Source: Solibaculum_A intestinale
GTDB lineage: Bacteria; Bacillota; Clostridia; Oscillospirales; Acutalibacteraceae
Length of the DNA: 64,000 nucleotides
Direction: 5' to 3'
NCBI RefSeq assembly: GCF_040096205.1
Contig: NZ_JBBMFD010000005.1
Location: forward strand, 1-64,000
This document shows, one piece after another, positions 61,731 through 64,000 of the stretch. How positions within the stretch are numbered: position 1 is the first letter of the stretch; every line of letters starts with the position of its first letter. Below the pieces are notes generated by a model. That model was not told where the DNA came from and ran no database searches. It saw only the letters and a list, made by a program, of their open reading frames with translations. Both the position numbers and the translations under genes were made by a program.

Positions 61731-63074
61731 ATGAACAAACGAATCCCACTGGGCATTACGCTGGCGCTGATGATGCTGACGGCCGCGATTACCGTCACCA
61801 TCACGATGGTGCTGTCCCAGCAAAAGTTTGACGAAAAGCTCGGCAACATCAACGAACGCCGCGCCATGTACGCAAAGATCAGCGAGATCGATACGAAGGT
61901 TCGGGAAAATTATTTTGGAGACATCGACGAAACCGAATTGATGGATATGGTGGCCAGCGGCTATTTGGCCGGGATTGGGGATAAGTATTCCTCCTACCTG
62001 ACCGCCGCCCAGACCGCCGAACTCAACAGTGAAATCAACGGCAAGGCCACCGGCGTAGGCCTTCGGGTGACGGAATACACCGACGGCAACATTTACGTCT
62101 ACCAAGTGATGGCCACCTCTCCGGCCCAGACCGCCGGCGTGCAGAAGGGAGACGTGATCATCCGCGTGGGGGACAGCGCCGTTGCAGACCTTGGATACCG
62201 GGAAGCCACCAAGCTGCTCAGCGGTGAGGTGGGTTCCACCGTGAACATTACCGTGCGCCGCGGGGAAGAGGAGATACCCTTCACTCTGGCCCGGGCAAGC
62301 TATGAGAACTACACCGTATCCGCCGGTATCATGAGCGGCGTGGGCATTGTCAAGATCGACGAATTCAACAACAACACCGACGAACAGTTTATCGGCGCGG
62401 TAGAGGCGCTGCTGGCTCAGGAGCCGGTGGGTCTGGTGTTTGATCTGCGGGGCAATACGGGAGGCACACTGGAATCGGTGTGCGCCATGCTCGATTACCT
62501 GCTCCCGGCTGGCGACGTGGTTTCCAGGACCGACAGCACTGGTACCCATGTGATCTATACCTCCGACGACCATGAGGTGGACATTCCCATGACCGTGCTG
62601 GTCAACGAGAAAACCGCTTCGGCGGCGGAACTCTTTGCCTGCGCCCTGCGCGATTACGGCAAGGCCCAGCTGGTGGGCACTACCACCTACGGCAAAGGCA
62701 GCATTCAAAGTCTCTTTACCCTGACCGACGGCTCCAGCATCAATCTGACCGTCGCCAAGTTCAATCCGCCCAAATCGGAGAACTTTGAGGGCGTGGGCCT
62801 GACGCCGGATGTGGAGGTCCGCCTGAGCACCGAGGAAAAGCAGAACTTTTATTTCCTCAACCCCATGGATGACCCGCAGCTGAAAAAGGCGCTGGAGCTT
62901 CTCAATCCGCCGGTCCCCACCGACTATATTGAGGTTCCCTTCTCGCCCGCGCCCACCTATGTTCCCAATGGGAATACGTCGGCGGCGCCGGATTCCGGGG
63001 AAAGCGGGACGCCTCCCGCCTCTTCTGAAGAGGCAGTCTCCAGTGAGGAGCCTGCTGGGGACAGCGCCGCATAA
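61731..63074 (+). CDS. S41 carboxy-terminal processing protease (CtpB-like)
   Basis: A 447-residue membrane-anchored protease. One N-terminal helix, PDZ domain (GVGLRVTEYTDGNIYVYQVMATSPAQTAGVQKGDVIIRVGD, about 105-190), then the S41 core with FDLRGNTGG, the Ser nucleophile in EKTASAAELFA and the Lys in TTYGKGSIQ. A low-complexity Pro/Ser/Glu tail ends the protein. CtpB relatives process regulators or cell-wall enzymes; the order ftsE-ftsX-envC-ctp is common in Firmicutes. It also ends with a terminator. Confidence 0.93.
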   Translation: MNKRIPLGITLALMMLTAAITVTITMVLSQQKFDEKLGNINERRAMYAKISEIDTKVRENYFGDIDETELMDMVASGYLAGIGDKYSSYLTAAQTAELNSEINGKATGVGLRVTEYTDGNIYVYQVMATSPAQTAGVQKGDVIIRVGDSAVADLGYREATKLLSGEVGSTVNITVRRGEEEIPFTLARASYENYTVSAGIMSGVGIVKIDEFNNNTDEQFIGAVEALLAQEPVGLVFDLRGNTGGTLESVCAMLDYLLPAGDVVSRTDSTGTHVIYTSDDHEVDIPMTVLVNEKTASAAELFACALRDYGKAQLVGTTTYGKGSIQSLFTLTDGSSINLTVAKFNPPKSENFEGVGLTPDVEVRLSTEEKQNFYFLNPMDDPQLKKALELLNPPVPTDYIEVPFSPAPTYVPNGNTSAAPDSGESGTPPASSEEAVSSEEPAGDSAA

Positions 63075-63093
63075 GCGGGAATCGGTAAAGAAG

Positions 63094-63124
63094 GAGCCGT
63101 GGCTTTGCCTGCGGCTCTTTTTTT
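63094..63124 (+). terminator. Terminator after the S41 protease gene
   Basis: GAGCCG-N12-CGGCTC followed by seven T residues. Confidence 0.75.
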
Positions 63125-63336
63125 ACATGGAAAGACCGCAGGCGAGCCGCTCTTGCAAAGAGAAACAAAGTGTAAAATTTACAGGATCTTTCTGCGTTTT
63201 TGCAAATTTCGCAGAAAAAACGCATATGATTGGGTATGGTGCATGAAGTTTGAAATGCTATATGGTATTTATTTCATAAAAATATACCGTATGTATTTCA
63301 ACTTCCGCTTTTGATCACATAGACGAGGTGAAGAGA

Positions 63337-64000
63337 ATGTTTTCCGTACTCAATCTGCAAGAGCACATATCGCAAGGATTTTGGGAAAAACTGACCGGGT
63401 GGATCAAACGCAACCCGGTGGGAGCGGAGCTTATAAAATCCGGCCCGGTGCGGTATTGGGAAGTCAAATGGGAGCAGCGGGGAAACCGCCCGGTGCCGTG
63501 GGGACAAATTCAGGAGCTGGCCCGGTGGGCACCGGCGGGGATTTTGCTTCCCAAAGGGGTAGAGCCGCCCGAGGGGATTGATCTGCCGCTGGTACCCGGG
63601 GAAGGCCTGCAGCGCCACCTTCTGCAGGAAGCGGCGGTGGCGGCGGTAGGCGCCAGCCGAGCAGAACCTCTAAAGCTGTCGGTGGCGGTGTTCGACCCCG
63701 ACGGGCGGCTGGGCTCTCTGGCGGTGCGTTTCCTGCCCTATGCGGCCACCGTCAAGGTGATTACACAGAACCCCGAGCAGTTGCTGGACGCCCAGCGCCA
63801 GGCCATGGTGGAATACGGTGCGGCGCTGCTGGTTACCGACGAACCGGCCGCTGCCCGGGATTGCCCGGTAGCGGTGGCCACCGAAGGGCTGCCGGAAGGA
63901 TACGAGGAAGGAGAACAGGTACTGTTTTCCTTGGAAAAGCGCCGCCCGTCGCCGCCCGGCCTGAGCGTTACCGGCTGCGTCGCCCGGCTGCGGGAGGACT
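63337..64000 (+). CDS. Unrecognised protein, 3' end beyond window
   Basis: An open frame of 221 codons to the window end, ATG 63337 after GAGGTGAAGAG. It starts MFSVLNLQEHISQGFWEKLTGWIKRN. About residues 115-170 read LKLSVAVFDPDGRLGSLAVRF...AATVKVITQNPEQLLDAQRQAMVEYGAALLVTDEP, an alternating beta/alpha pattern like a Rossmann-type nucleotide-binding half. No signal peptide or membrane segment is visible. I do not recognise the family. Confidence 0.75.
   Translation, partial: MFSVLNLQEHISQGFWEKLTGWIKRNPVGAELIKSGPVRYWEVKWEQRGNRPVPWGQIQELARWAPAGILLPKGVEPPEGIDLPLVPGEGLQRHLLQEAAVAAVGASRAEPLKLSVAVFDPDGRLGSLAVRFLPYAATVKVITQNPEQLLDAQRQAMVEYGAALLVTDEPAAARDCPVAVATEGLPEGYEEGEQVLFSLEKRRPSPPGLSVTGCVARLRED

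Overview
The window looks like chromosomal DNA of an anaerobic, spore-forming, Gram-positive bacterium of the class Clostridia, moderately GC-rich and plausibly an Oscillospiraceae-like gut pectin degrader (inference). Pointers are spore genes (spmA, spmB, bofA, a small acid-soluble spore protein, an AbrB/SpoVT regulator), a complete Rnf complex, a tRNA-dependent T-box leader, a NEAT-domain surface protein with an SPQTG sorting signal, and secreted rhamnogalacturonan enzymes.

Layout: 1-5.4 kb holds a surface (probably haem/iron) locus read leftwards, consisting of a partial secreted protein, a 1195-residue NEAT/FIVAR protein and a DtxR-like regulator, linked by GTTAG-N6-CTAAC operators. 5.5-6.4 kb is a decayed mobile element (VirD4/TraG and serine recombinase fragments) next to tRNA-Tyr and tRNA-Thr. 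6.8-11.3 kb is a leftward housekeeping cluster (ricT, holB, darA, an Orn/Lys/Arg decarboxylase family gene, a QueG-like Fe-S protein). 11.6-17.7 kb is a rightward NusG_II/Gx transporter pair followed by rnfCDGEAB. 17.8-27.7 kb is a complete type I-C CRISPR-Cas system: cas3-cas5-cas8c-cas7-cas4-cas1-cas2, a leader, 24 repeats with 23 spacers, then a small ORF and two decayed repeats.

27.8-31.2 kb carries two TrkA/RCK proteins, tRNA-Arg, a small spore protein gene too short for routine gene calling, yaaL-bofA and a DUF4364 gene. 32.3-47.2 kb is a rhamnogalacturonan-I utilisation locus of four large secreted proteins, all leftward and each with its own terminator: two PL11-type lyases (one interrupted by a single in-frame TAG), a GH43-type glycosidase and a GDSL/CE12-type esterase. 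All four end in the same duplicated Ig-like module of about 190 residues.

47.7-64 kb carries satD and a DUF3307 membrane protein, a leucine T-box with leuA-leuB, an AbrB-type regulator, spmAB, an rRNA pseudouridine synthase, a UgpC/MsmK-type sugar ABC ATPase, a CdaR-like regulator, ftsE-ftsX with their likely hydrolase partner and a carboxy-terminal processing protease, and the start of an unrecognised gene cut by the window end.

The strongest leads for new biology are the shared C-terminal double Ig-like module, the DtxR-like regulator that seems to lack the usual metal ligands and has its own operator family, the nonsense codon in the first lyase, and the fossil CRISPR end separated from the live array by a small gene.
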